A DNA stretch of 64,000 nt, taken from the NCBI GenBank assembly GCA_032622095.1, contig CP136061.1, positions 11,675,287 to 11,739,286 of the forward strand. Direction: 5' to 3'. This document shows, one piece after another, positions 13,011-24,620 of the stretch. The notes beneath the pieces are model-generated. The model saw nothing but the letters and a program-made list of their open reading frames with translations. It was not told where the DNA came from and made no database searches. Made by a program: the position numbers and the translations under genes. Positions within the stretch are counted from its first letter, which is position 1. Each line of letters opens with the position of its first letter. This DNA comes from Siphonodentalium dalli (Eukaryota > Mollusca > Scaphopoda > Gadilida > Siphonodentaliidae).

Positions 13011-13197
13011 TCTATTTTATATTTTGGAACTTCTGCATGTGTGTATGTATGTATGTGTGTATGTGTGTATGTATGAATGTATACTTGATATGCATGTTTC
13101 TGGACTAATCGAACAATAGTTTGTCCAGATTCTGTATATTCTGCCCACACGGAGGTGATCACAAAGAAATCCCCAAATAGCCCGGGCAATCAGCTAG
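13011..13197 (+). mobile_element. Short Helitron-like element
   Basis: Begins with TC (tctattttatattttgg) directly after an A, and ends with the perfect palindrome gcccgggc (13,180-13,187), six bases, then CTAG, followed by T. Termini TC...hairpin...CTRR inserted between A and T are the hallmarks of Helitrons. The 187-bp interior has a tgtatgtatg microsatellite and no coding capacity, so this would be a non-autonomous copy. Related 5' ends follow at 13,198 and 13,442 and again at 63,216. Confidence 0.55.
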
Positions 13198-13441
13198 TCT
13201 ATTATATATTTTGGAACTTCTGTCTCTATGTGTTTAAGTATGTATGTATGTATGTATAGACTCGAAACCTGCTCGACCGATCCGACTCAAATTTGGTGTT
13301 TAGGTCTACTTTGATCCCGGGAACAATATGAGCGGGTCCAATTTCGCGTGCGATCGTGTTCTTAACCTTGATTGAACTTGATCTTGCTCATATGGGCCGA
13401 TCGAACATATCACAAACATGCAGTATAATACATTTCTCAAA
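13198..13441 (+). mobile_element. Helitron-like 5' fragment with microsatellite
   Basis: Starts tctattatatattttggaac immediately after the CTAG of the previous element, then a (tgta)n microsatellite and a ctcgaccgatccgactcaaa segment shared in type with 63,300. No hairpin-CTAG end is seen before the next 5' end, so it looks truncated. Confidence 0.45.
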
Positions 13442-13610
13442 TCTCTACTATATATTTTGAGACTTCCGTATATATATATATATATGTGTATATATGTGTG
13501 TATGTGGGTACTTCATAGAATCGAAAACGGCTGGTCGGATCGAGCTCAAATTTCGTATATAAGGGTAAAAACCCACGGGAATCGTCAACGTCGCGTTTTG
13601 GACAAGCTAT
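13442..13610 (+). mobile_element. Helitron-like 5' fragment
   Basis: Starts tctctactatatattttgag after an A, the closest match in the window to the Helitron 5' consensus style. It is followed by (ta)n/(tgta)n and a ggatcgagctcaaatttcg segment. The 3' end is not recognised. Confidence 0.45.
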
Positions 13611-13799
13611 GAGCACTCATTCCCCACTCCCAGTCATCAAAATCACCGCAAACGACACTGCGGGGGTTAAGGCATCAACGATCTTTATATTGACCATATT
13701 TGGAGTTGTTAACCGACAACGCTCTTTATTGCCATCGACGTTGCTAAACGGTTACCCATGCGTACGAAACTACGAATGCAAAACGCGAAATGCATTTAT

Positions 13800-14245
13800 C
13801 TCGATTAAAAAGACAGAATTAACTCATTGGAAAACAAAACATGCGTGTTGTGTGATTCTTATATCTGTCGTTCCTAGGAACGGGGAAATTTTCATCGGGT
13901 CAGTTTTTTCCGCCCGATGTACCTTAAATCATACCTCTTTTAGGGACGGGTACCATAATTTCTCTTGATTAAAAGGCAGAATTAACTCATTGAAAAACTA
14001 AAAATGCGTGTTGTGTGATTCTTATGTCTGTCGTTCGTAGGAAGGGGGGTGGGATTTCATCGGGTCAGTTTTTCCGCTAGAAAAAGACAGAATTAACTCA
14101 TTCAAATATAAAAATTCAATTAAAAAATTTAAAATTAAAAAAATTTTAAAATAACAAAACAATTAAATTAAAAAACTAAATTAAATTAAATTAAATTTAA
14201 AAACAATTAAAATATTAAATTGATTTTAATTAAAAACAAAAAAAA
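13800..14245 (+). repeat. ~165-bp duplication and A/T-rich tail
   Basis: The segment around gacagaattaactcattg... tcatcgggtcagtttttccg occurs at about 13,806-13,905 and 13,966-14,075, with a third partial start at 14,083. It runs into an A/T low-complexity stretch (14,105-14,245, aaattaaa type). A plus-strand frame of 119 codons spans the first copy (13,609-13,968), but I recognise no domain in it. Confidence 0.7.
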
Positions 14246-14454
14246 TGTCATGTATCTGACCAACCACGCCAGTGGCGGGCTAACCTGCTAGTACTATATA
14301 ATTGCACGATCATTACTGAGAGTAATCGAGTGTGTCTAGCACAGTGTCATCCCCGGACATGACAATATGGGAGCGGAGATACAAAGAAATTAACCCTGTA
14401 CGTTTTTCGATGAGATATGTCTGTGATTTATTGGCTGCCGATATCATTTTCACA

Positions 14455-14735
14455 GCACTGCATGGTCGTGTCACTGATGGTCGTGTTCGTGGCACTGATG
14501 GTCGTGGCACTGATGGTCGTGTCACTGATGGTCATGGCACTGTATGGTCGTGGCACTGGTGGTCGTGGCACATATGGTCGTGGCACTGCATGGTCGTGGC
14601 ACTGCATGGTCGTGGCACTGCATGGTCGTGGCACTGCATGGTCGTGGCACTGATTGTCGTGGCACTGATTGTCGTGGCATTGCATGGTCGTGTCGTCTTC
14701 GTGGCACTGATGGTCGTGGCACTGATGGTCGATTC
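14455..14735. repeat. 15/16-bp minisatellite
   Basis: About 17 copies alternating between 15-bp (actgatggtcgtggc) and 16-bp (catggtcgtggcactg) forms. The mixed periods rule out one conserved coding frame. Confidence 0.9.
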
Positions 14736-14789
14736 ATGAAGTTCACGCCTAACAGTACTGGGAATGGTGAAACGAAGTCCGACCGATAA

Positions 14790-14875
14790 AAAGTCGGATT
14801 CGAACCCCCGACCGTGTCGAAGTTAATTTCAGTGTTAAGCCCACTACCTAAGGGAGGTATCCACGCGTCCCGAGC
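14790..14875 (-). mobile_element. tRNA-like SINE head
   Basis: On the minus strand, an A-box-like ttaggtagtgggcttaaca segment is followed by a canonical B box ggttcgaatcc (complement near 14,795-14,807) and then ttttt, a pol III terminator. The order and spacing resemble a tRNA-derived SINE head. I could not close a convincing acceptor stem, so a functional tRNA is unlikely. Confidence 0.4.
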
Positions 14876-14902
14876 TTCATGCAACAACACAATTTGTTAT
14901 CC

Positions 14903-15040
14903 TTCATCCCATTTTCCTCTCTTCTGATTGGCTGAGAGTGCGTCACATGGCGGGCGATAAATCACCTTGTTATCCTTCATCCCATTTTCCTCTCTTCTGA
15001 TTGGCTGAGAGTGCGTCACATGGCGGGCGATAAATCACCA
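14903..15040 (+). promoter_or_regulatory. Duplicated CCAAT/CRE-like block
   Basis: Two direct copies of a ~68-bp unit, each holding ctgattggctgagagtgcgt followed by cacatggcgggcgataaatc. ATTGG is a reverse CCAAT box and tgcgtcac resembles a CRE/ATF half-site. The arrangement looks like promoter DNA, but no transcript or gene start can be identified, and it may simply belong to the adjoining repeated element. Confidence 0.35.
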
Positions 15041-16058
15041 TATTACCCTCGAGGGTAACATTGCTTCAGTTATTGACCGCTCAGCTGCTACCAGTAAACA
15101 TAGAACTACGAAGAACTCACCTCGCAGAGATTCTCTGAAAGCTCTCTGATAATTTCGAAAAACACCGTTTTTATAAACCCCACTGTTTCATAACAACCAC
15201 GAACTGTGGTGTTTGCTAATTTGCATAATTGTGAGTTTTTTTATTTTCAATTAAAGCACGCTATGTATAAATGGTGTTATCGCATACAGATATCTGTTAT
15301 AAGGTGTAATATTCATATTGGACCTTTTTATATCAATAATAAAGACCGTGGGACAAATAGATAAACCTTATTATGTAGTTGGTATGCTGCAGACTATTGC
15401 ACATACGATGTACATACGTTACAGCTACGTTTATGTACTATAGATCAAATAGCCACTCTTTGCTGTTTATCAATTGATTATTTCTTTTCTTCAATACATT
15501 CATCAGACTTCAGAGAATACCCGTATGTTGCGTAACGATCTGTGACAGATGGCAATTTCTTTTTGCACTACTACAACGTGTTAGTTCCACATTTTAGCAT
15601 TCTGGAAATTAACACGTCTGTCGGCGTCTTCACGCTCATTTGAAACGAAACCGAACATTTCGCTGCGTGGCTACTCAACTTCGAAATTGCTTTACTCCTC
15701 TTTCCGTGAACCGATTTCCACAATGCAACCAGCAAACTGACCGAGAATATCAGCGCAAATGACGGGTCTGTTAATTGATGCAGATTATGAATGTTTTATG
15801 ATTCCAACATAAAATTAACTTTTCGAACTGGATTAAAGAATATATGCACGCATTTATGCCTGCTATTAAGGAGGTTGGTGTGTACTCCATTGTCAGATAA
15901 CAAAACAGTTATCACCCTTGTTTTCGTGAGATACGGGGATTTGTCGCCGCTCTCGACCTGGAATGTCACCCTCGGGCCGCCCCGTGTCTCACTCAATCGC
16001 GGGCGATAACTGTATAATATTACCCTCGAGGGTAATCGCGGCGATAACTGTATAATAT
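15041..16058 (+). repeat. ~1-kb direct repeat, copy 1 (empty site)
   Basis: Starts at the palindrome ttaccctcgagggtaa and is repeated from about 16,059. Copies agree closely, with a 14-bp indel near 15,795/16,806. Here gattaaagaatatatgcacg (15,831-15,850) is uninterrupted, whereas copy 2 carries 24.7 kb at this point. A hairpin present in copy 2 (41,680-41,760) is collapsed here to a short remnant. No coding region is recognised. It may itself be a non-autonomous DNA element. Confidence 0.85.
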
Positions 16059-16866
16059 TACCCTCGAGGGTAACATTGCTTCAGTTATTGACCGCTCAGC
16101 TGTTACCAGTAAACATAGAACTACGAAGAACTCACCTCATCTCTGAAAGCTCTCTGATAATTTCGAAAAACACCGTTTTTATAAACCCCACTGTTTCATA
16201 ACAACCGCGAACTGTGGTGTTTGCTAATTTGCATAATTGTGAGATTTTTTATTTTCAATTAAAGCACGCTATGTATAAATGGTGTTATCGCAGACACATA
16301 TCTGTTATAAGGTGTAATATTCATATTGGACCTTTTTATATCAATAATAAAGACCGTGGGACAAATAGATAAACCTTATTATGTAGTTGGTATGCTGCAT
16401 ACTATTGCACATACGATGTACATACGTTACAACTACGTTTATGTACTATAGATCAAATAGCCACTCTTTGCTGTTTATCAATTGATTATTTCTTTTCTTC
16501 AATACATTCATCAGACTTCAGAGAATACCCGTATGTTGCGTAACGATCTGTGACAGATGGCAATTTCTTTTTGCACTACTACAACGTGTTAATTCCACAT
16601 TTTAGCATTCTGGAAATTGACACGTCTGTCGGCGTCTTCACGCTCATTTGAAACGAAACCGAACATTTCGCTGCATGGCTACTCAACTTCGAAATTGCTT
16701 TACTCCTCTTTCCGTGAACCGATTTCCACAATGCAACCAGCAAACTGACCGGAGAATATCTGCTCAAATGACGGGTCTGTTAATTGATCCAGATTATGAA
16801 TGTTTTATTTTCTAAATAGCGATGATTCCAACATAAAATTAACTTTTCGAACTGGATTAAAGAATA
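16059..16866 (+). repeat. ~1-kb direct repeat, copy 2, left part
   Basis: Second copy of the 15,041 unit. It runs to agaata at 16,866, where the 24.7-kb insertion begins. Its remaining part is at 41,572-41,800. Confidence 0.85.
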
Positions 16867-17214
16867 CACTGCCAAAAATAATTTCTTAATAAGATAAAAT
16901 ATCTTGAAACAAGAAAAACTATTTCCTGAAACAGGAAAATAAATCTTATTTTGGGAAATATACCCCCCAAGTCTGCTACATCAAGAAAATTTAAGAAACT
17001 CCCACCAGACAAGAGATAGTTTTCTCAAATAAGATAGATTTTAGTCTTGAAACAAGAAACAATTTCCTTACTAAGAAAATGGCTTCAAAAATTAAATATA
17101 TATTTCTTGTTTCAAGATTTTTTTTCTAAGTTAAGAAATACTTAAAGAAAATATTTCTAAACCAAGAATTAATTGTTATGTAGAAATTACTGCTGTATTG
17201 GAATAACTGTAAAA

Positions 17215-17600
17215 GTCCAACGAGAGCAAAATTGTGATCAAAATTTTATGGTAAACATTGAAAAAGGTCCAACCAGACCAACCTGTTGATTAAATATTCT
17301 GAAAATTCATATTCATACTTAAATATTTGAACTACATGTAATACTACAGCTATAGGATTATATAAGTGTTGACAAGTCACTCACTGTAACAGTTTTGTTT
17401 ACATAACATTGGAAAAGGTCCAACCTGTTGATTAAATATTCTGAAAATGTTATTCATAGTTAAATATTTGAACTAATAATACAGCTAGAATTATATATTT
17501 GTTGACAAATCACTGTAACAGTTTTGTTTACATACCAATAGTTTCAACAGGTGTAATTTTGTTATTGGCAATCTGTCAGTAAGTGTTTTTATCTATTTCT
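17215..17600 (+). repeat. Dispersed family A, duplicated copy
   Basis: Two overlapping versions of family A sit in tandem. The segment aaaaggtccaacc ... tgttgattaaatattctgaa to cagttttgtttacata occurs at about 17,265-17,405 and 17,410-17,535. Confidence 0.7.
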
Positions 17601-17824
17601 CAATGCTCTTAGGGCATGCTGACCTTTATACAATTTTAATAAAATTTTGTTTGCACAATATAGTGGGTCGCCATTGAGGAGACATAGAGCTCCCTTGAAA
17701 TCTCCAAATGACGGTTTGCCACACCATCCCGAACTAGACAAACCTCTCTGGTGGCCCCTTGCATTGAACCTATTAATCAAACCGGTACTTCAAGCTGGTA
17801 TATACCCCTCTTATATAAGGATGG

Positions 17825-20085
17825 AAGATGCTACCAATTTCAAACCGATGGTATTTATTCAGAGTTGACTCTCTTGTATTATGAAAGCAAGCCCAATGAG
17901 GCCATGCACCTATTGTATGTTTATAACACACAAAAGACTATATAATAGCAGAATGCTAATATCTCTGATGATACAAACAATAAAATATCCAATTTATCCA
18001 TAGTTGAATTTCATTTGGCTATATAGGAAAGCATACAATGTGGCTTTTATGTAGTTTCCACAAAGTATTTTAAGTAAAATATCCATCAAGTGATGTATTC
18101 TGCCTTGTCCTATATATTAAAATGCATGCAATGGTCATGAGAAATGCTTAATTTATTGGTAGAGATGTCCATCTGATAAGAAATACTGACATTTTAGGTT
18201 TGATACACCATTTCAGCTGGCTTGGCATCTTTTAAATTTGAAACCTAAGGGAATTTATTCAGCTTTGACTCTCTAAATTATGGAAGAAAGCCCAAATGAA
18301 GCCACTATGTGCATGTTAATAACATGTATAAGGCTATATATCTAAACAGAATACATGTCTCTGATAAAATGCACAATAAAATATCCATAGTTCAATTGCA
18401 TTTGGCTATAGAGGGATGTATACAATATTGCTTTTATGTAGTTTCCACAGACTATTTTAAGTAAAATATCCATCAAATGATGTTTTCTACATAGCCTTGT
18501 ATACTAAAATGCATGTAATGACCATGGGAAATGTTTAATTCATTAGTTGATATGTCCATCTGATAAGAAATACTGACATTTGAGGTTTAAAATACCATTT
18601 CATGGGATTATGAGATCATAAATATAAAACTAAGGGAATTTCTTCAGATTTGACTCTCTAAATAATGGAAGAAAGCCCAAATGAAGCCACAATTTGCATT
18701 TTAATCACATGTATAAGGCTATATCTCAACAGAATACACGTCTGTGATAAAATACACAATAAAATACCCATAGTTTAATTTCATTTGGCTGTAGAGGGAT
18801 GCATACAATATTGCTTTTATGTAGTTTCCACAGACTATTTTAAGTAAAATATCCATCAACTGATGTTTTCTACCTTGGTCTATATATTATAATGCATGCA
18901 GTGACCATGAGAAATGTTTAATTTATTGGTAGAGATGTCCATCTGATAAGAAATACTGTCATTTGAGGTTTGATACACCATTTCAGCTGGCTTGGCATCT
19001 TGTAAATTTGAAATAAGGGAATCTCTTCAGGTTTGACTCTCTAAATTATGGAAGCAAGCCCAAATAAAGCCACTATTTGCATGTTTATAACATATATAAG
19101 GCTATATGTCAACAGAATGCATGTCTCTAATGAAATAAACAATACAATATCCATAGTTTAATTTCATTTGGCTATACAGGGATGCATACAATATGGCTTT
19201 TATGTAGATTTGACAGACTATTTTAAGTAATATTTCCATCAAATGATGTTTCTACCTTGTCCTGTATATTAAAATGCATGCAATGACCATGAGAAAAATT
19301 TAATTTATTGGTAGACATGTCCATCTGATAAGAAATACTGCCATTTGAGGTTTGATACACCATTTCAGTTGCCTTGGCATCTTACAAATTTGAAATAAGG
19401 GAATCTCTTCAGGTTTGACTCTCTAAATTATGGAAGCAAGCCCAAATGAAGCCACTATTTGCATGTTTATAACATATATAAGGCAATATCTCAACAGAAT
19501 ACATGTCTCTGGTGAAATAAACAATAAAATATCCATAGTTTAATTTATTTTGGCTACACAGGGGTGCATACAATATGGCTTTTAGGTTGTTTCCACAGAC
19601 TATTTTAAGTAAAATATCCATCATATGATGTTTTCTACCTTGTCCTGTATATTATAATGCATGCAATGACTATATGAGAAATGTTTAATTTATTGGTAGA
19701 GATGTCCATCTGATAAGAAGTACTAATATTTGATGTTTGTGACATCAACTCACAGGGCCAGGCATGCTACAACTTTCAAACTAAGAGAATTTCCTCACGT
19801 TTGACTCACTAAATGATGGAAGTTAGCCCAAATGAAGCAACTATTTGCATGTTTATAATGTATAAGGCTATATCTTTGCAGAAGGCATGTCTCTGATAAT
19901 GAAAATAATAACATGTCGATAGTTCATAGTTCAGTTAGTTAGACAGGGTGCATAAAATATGGCTTTAAGTATAGTTTTCACAAACTAGAAATTCTAGAAT
20001 ATCTATAAAATGATGTAACCTGCCTGGCTGTGTATTAAAAATTCATGCAATAACCTGATAAATGTTCAGTTCATTGGCAAGCCTT
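17825..20085 (+). repeat. ~384-bp tandem repeat array
   Basis: About six copies with period 382-387 bp. The marker atctgataagaaatactg recurs at 18,171, 18,558, 18,941, 19,323 and 19,708. Copies differ by perhaps 10-15%, so the array is not recent. It has no coding potential. The left flank (17,600-17,820) has a 63-codon minus-strand frame that I do not recognise. Confidence 0.9.
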
Positions 20086-20215
20086 GTAAGCCAGTGCATT
20101 CTTTTATATATGATACGAGCTTCATTTGGATGACTCACATATATAAGAGAATGCTCTAGCATGCTCTTTAATGCTGCACCAGCGCAATTCCCGCCATGGT
20201 CATATATATATATGG
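20086..20215 (+). repeat. Dispersed foldback family (ccagtgcattctcttata)
   Basis: Contains ccagtgcattcttttatata and the inverse cacatatataagagaatgct, forming an imperfect hairpin, followed by the tctttaatgctgcaccagcg segment. Relatives are at 5,325-5,380 and 28,525-28,740. Confidence 0.6.
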
Positions 20216-20239
20216 GGGAGGCCCTTTTCACATTTATTA

Positions 20240-20400
20240 TTTATTTACGCTTGAGCTAAAATATTTGCGCTTAAGCATACATATTTGCGCTTAAGCACAC
20301 ATATTGCGCTTAAGTTCAAATAACCTCTATCATTTGGGCTTAAGCGCAAATGTTTATGCCTAAGCGAAAATCATTTGCGCTTAAGCGCAAATAAAAATAA
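20240..20400. promoter_or_regulatory. Cluster of GCGCTTAAGC sites
   Basis: Seven or so near-identical sites (tttgcgcttaagc) lie within about 140 bp, some forming the full palindrome gcgcttaagcgc. Spacing is about 20 bp, close to two helical turns. It could be a degenerate minisatellite or an array of protein-binding sites. The sequence alone does not distinguish these. A C-run follows at 20,411-20,425. Confidence 0.45.
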
Positions 20401-20549
20401 TATGCATTGACCCCCCCCCCCCCCCGAATTAATTTTAAATGACACAGGCCAAAACACATCACTCAAGTCTATATAGGCCAACCATCTGAGTAATCCCTAG
20501 ATACCTTTTATGAACATGCAAATTGTATAGATCTGTGTGCAGAACATGT

Positions 20550-20770
20550 CTCTTTTATAAAATATACTAGATTTCTGGGATGGACGAAATTGAAAGTCAC
20601 AACTACACCTTTTACTGAACTCGGACTCGGACTACAACTTTTATTGTGTCCGCCATTCGGTCACGCCTGTTCTGTGGGTCAGCCATTTTGACAAAACACA
20701 TTTTTCGAGATCGGAAATGAACAGATGAACTCCATTTGATCTGATTTTTCAGGTAAGTTAACTGTTGTAA
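20550..20770 (+). promoter_or_regulatory. Possible first exon with splice donor
   Basis: GC-richer stretch containing gtgtccgccattcggtcacg and gtcagccattttgac, ending at a strong donor-like tttttcag|gtaagtta (about 20,750). It looks like a promoter and 5' non-coding exon, but no downstream coding exons can be tied to it with confidence. The rest to 21,380 shows nothing recognisable. Confidence 0.25.
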
Positions 20771-21379
20771 AGTGTTTTCTCTTTACGAAAATGTTGTTAC
20801 GATTGATATACTTAATTGAACTACGATTACACGTGTGTGATTTATTCATATTTTACAAATGAAATGATGGTGAATTTTACTGTCGGTGAAATATGTACGA
20901 TATTTTAGAATTCGCTCAATCTGCTTGTATTTGTTATGATTTCTCATGTTAAAATAGTAACATCTGATGGACTATGATTATATGGCATTGATCATTCGTA
21001 TATATATGTACCCATCCACAATATTCGCAAAACTGGGAAACTTTGCAAAATCGGTTTTTATTAAATCATATTTTGTGCTTAATTTCTACGATAAATAAAG
21101 ATAAAGTATTCCGTAACCGGCGTGAGTGGCAAATTTTACTCTGCAATAATAAAATTCTGGCATAAAGCTATGCATAATTGCTCCGTATTATCGGTCGAGA
21201 TTAATATGACAATAGTTGGAAAACAGAAAGGTCACAATTATTGAAAATATAACTTAAAAGGCAATTGTATATAAAGGTACTTCTTCATAGAATAATTTTG
21301 AACAAATGTGAACCTGATAATATTAAAAATAAAATGCCCATTCATTCTAGTTATTGTGTGGCCAATTCAACACTACATG

Positions 21380-23120
21380 TAAGTGTACGTTCAGACGACC
21401 ACGATTCATTTGTAAGTGGAGGAATCAGGCCCGACAAGATCGTGGATAGTTTGTTCACACAATTGCGATGCGGCATCGTACATGATTATACCGTAGGTTG
21501 AACATCCTGAAGCATGTGATTGACTACACCGGGCATTTTCAGCTACAATTTTTATGCACACACCACTGCGAATCTTTCGTCACAAGTGGAGGTATGAACC
21601 AAGGATACGCCTCAATTTGGCATCTAAAAATAGTAAAATCAAACAGTGCTTGATATTATTTTTGACCTACGATTTTGATGTGAGCACGCGCAGTCCAATT
21701 ATCAGTTATTTCCTACGACGGAAAAGTTTCCACAAGTTTATAATTGAATCGTGGTCATCTGAACGTTCACTAAGTGAATGTTCTGATGATCACGATTCAA
21801 TCGTAAGTGGACAAATTTTGTTGTGGGTAGTAACCGATACAGTGATAGTTTTACTGCGCATGGTTGCGCATTGTCGCGAATGATAAAATGTAGTATCAAG
21901 CATTTTAGATGCGAAATTGTGGCGTATCCTTGGTTACCTCCACTTGTGACTGCATCAGAACTGTGTGTGTATTTAAAAATTGTACAAAGTAAATAAAAAA
22001 ACATAGGGTAGTTAATCACATGGTTAACCGCCGACAATATACTCATATGCAGAGGCGGGCTGGCCGATCGGGAGACCGGGAAATTTCCCGATGGGCCGGA
22101 GGCCGGAAAAATTCTGATTCCATGTGATTTTCTATCGAGCGAGAATCCGAGGGTTTTTTGACGGTTGGGGGGGGGGGGGGTATATGTGGTTGGGCCGCCC
22201 AACCACAACTTGGGCCGCAAATGAAACCGACGTGGGCCGCCACATGTGTTGTTTAACCAGCCGTGTATCCAATAAGATGGTACTCTTCTCACATAAATTC
22301 ATGAGGGCAGAGGCGGACTGCATGGCTGATCGGGAGACCGGGAAAATTCCGGACGTGGGTCGCCACATGTGTTGTTTAACGAGCCGAATTGGCTAATCGT
22401 AATTTTGACATTAAATGAACTTGTCGGCGTCATATAACACCACGTAAAGACCCCATTAATCTCGAGATTTTAACGGTAACTCCCAGCTGTAAATCCCAAA
22501 AAAAATCTTACGCACCCCTCCCCCAATTGAAATTTACAAGAAAATAGGAACGCTTCAGTTGATGCCAGTCTAGTTTATCGGATTCGAGATTTTCTTGTAT
22601 AGTTTTCAAAATGTTCTCACCCCGGGCCGAACAACCATGAACAGCCCGGTGTGTCCTGGTCTCTTGTCCGTAGCCGTGTGCATTTGTCTGGAGTTAGACC
22701 GCTAGATGTTAGATTTTATGCAATTTTTCAGGTAAAAATATATGAATGGTCTCATACCGGGAATATATAGAACCATGGTTTATGAATATATATGATATTA
22801 GACCAGAGGTGCAAATGGAATTATGCAAAAACATGTATTTGGTCTGCATCTGATTCAAGGGGGGGGGGGGTGCAAATGAAATTATGCAAAAATATGTATT
22901 TGGTCTGATTCTGATTCAAGGGGGGGGTGCAGTTGGAATTTTCCAAGGTGGACTGTGGACGCCCCCCCCCCAAACAGATGGGCCGGTATTATATTAATTT
23001 CCCGGGCCGGTTTCTTGGCCCAGTCCGCCTCTGCTCATATGTGATGACATCGTAATCGTGTCAACAAACTATCCATGATTTTTGTCAGGCCATGGTCATC
23101 TGAATTGCCGAGGACGCTCA
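21380..23120. mobile_element. Old foldback-like inverted repeat element
   Basis: Sequence at 21,383-21,480 (tggatagtttgttcacac) recurs inverted at 23,041-23,120. A second inverted pair lies inside (21,553-21,660 and 21,880-21,990, sharing cacaagtggaggta and ccaaggatacgcc), and a hairpin around 21,775 holds gaatcgtggtcatctgaacg. Arms are clearly diverged. A hAT element is inserted in the right half. Confidence 0.5.
22050..23033. mobile_element. hAT-type non-autonomous transposon
   Basis: Terminal inverted repeats cagaggcgggctggcc and cagaggcggactgggcc (reverse complement of the right end) are flanked by a perfect 8-bp duplication ctcatatg (22,042-22,049 and 23,034-23,041). This is diagnostic of the hAT superfamily, whose ends start CA(G)NG. 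The 984-bp interior has no transposase. It contains a second internal left end (22,315), G-runs and a ~62-bp tandem duplication (22,810-22,930). Confidence 0.85.
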
Positions 23121-23639
23121 CATTGTTGGTTGAATGAACTTTACACTTTGTTTATAAATATGTTTGCAAATTATAAAAATACATGTATCCATATCACATA
23201 CATGTATATGCAGCATATTTTTCTTCTTATTACAGAAATGCCAGATTCATTAGCCACGGTCATTGTTATGGAACTACAGTACCGTGTAGTTATGATACAC
23301 CAAAAGATATCACACCAAAAGTTGAAAATTAATACAACCACACGGATATCGTTAAATTAACTTATATATGCATGTATAAGACGAATCACTATCTTGTATT
23401 TCCATGCCTGTTTGTGTAATGCCAATCAATGCGGCCTGACAACAGGCGATGGGTGGAGTTTAAAAATTGACACAATAAACAATGTCGGCAACTTCAAAGT
23501 TCATGGTGTGCTACATTTAACCCCCTACTTGTATATACTATTTACAAATTTTCTATCAAGCATTCCCATTGCTTATAGAAAGTATAGTTGGAAAAATAGA
23601 CGAAAATGGCCATATGATCAGGGGGTCGGAAAATATGTT

Positions 23640-24620
23640 CAGGCATGTATGCTGATTTTTTTCGTTCGACCCTTGTTGGGACCCACCCACCCCCACGTCC
23701 AAACATCCACCCCCACCATTTTAACAATAAAACAGATTTGCAGGGGGGGGGGGGGTTGTGGGAGATTCACTGTAAACAGCTGTATATGAATTTCTGTGAA
23801 TACTATTTGTCATGGATGTTAACATTGACATGTAAATAGGAACGACTCATTTTGGGGTCATTCAGCAAAAAAACATGGCTACCGGTCACCAGCCGGTGGC
23901 CATCTTGGAATTCAAAATTCAATCCATTAGCATGAGCTACAAGCTATACTGTTTGTCTGATCATCATGAAATTTGTCATTTCTGTTTTATAAATACCGGT
24001 ATTTCTCTTATTGTAATGAGTTTTAAGCCAAACTCATTGCAAAAACAGTCAAACGACTTGCAGGAAAAAAACATTTTAGTTGCGGAAAAAAATGTTTGTT
24101 GGTCCCATCAAGTTCAACCACCCATCCACCCCACATACGTGCCCGGAAATCCCCCCTGTTATGATGGCCAATATTTTTAAAGAAGTCAATCCGCAGTATA
24201 AGTGGTATATACTGGTATGTGTGATATTTGACATGCAGAAGTACTAGTTTGTGCTGCTATCTTCTAGTATACATAATTATGCTTGTATATTATACAGTAT
24301 AATTTCAGGCATATATGGCATTTTTTCCCTTTCGATCATTTTTTGTACCCACCGACCCCCACGGCCAATTTTTTTCCGACCATTTGCAACAAAATTTGCA
24401 ACAAAATACAACACGATAACTGCCTGCAGTCAGTTTATCAGTTAGGATTACATTATTTCTCTCATTCAAAGTGGTTTTGAAGCCCAACTCATTGCCAAAA
24501 CACTAAAAAAACAAGCAGGAAATTTTTGTTTTAGTTGCGGAAAAAATTGCTTGTTGGTGGCTTTGACCACCCACCATATGCCGGAAATTTTTTTTTTCAC
24601 CCCCCCCTGCCCCCCCCCCC
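23640..24620. repeat. Fragments of the CAGGGGGG family
   Basis: Three related blocks end in long C or G runs next to A/T runs: near 23,640-23,755, 24,000-24,160 and 24,476-24,612. The last two share tagttgcggaaaaaa and cccaactcattgc / ccaaactcattgc segments. They resemble the ends of the elements at 42,148 and 61,083. Matching ends and target duplications were not resolved. Confidence 0.5.
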
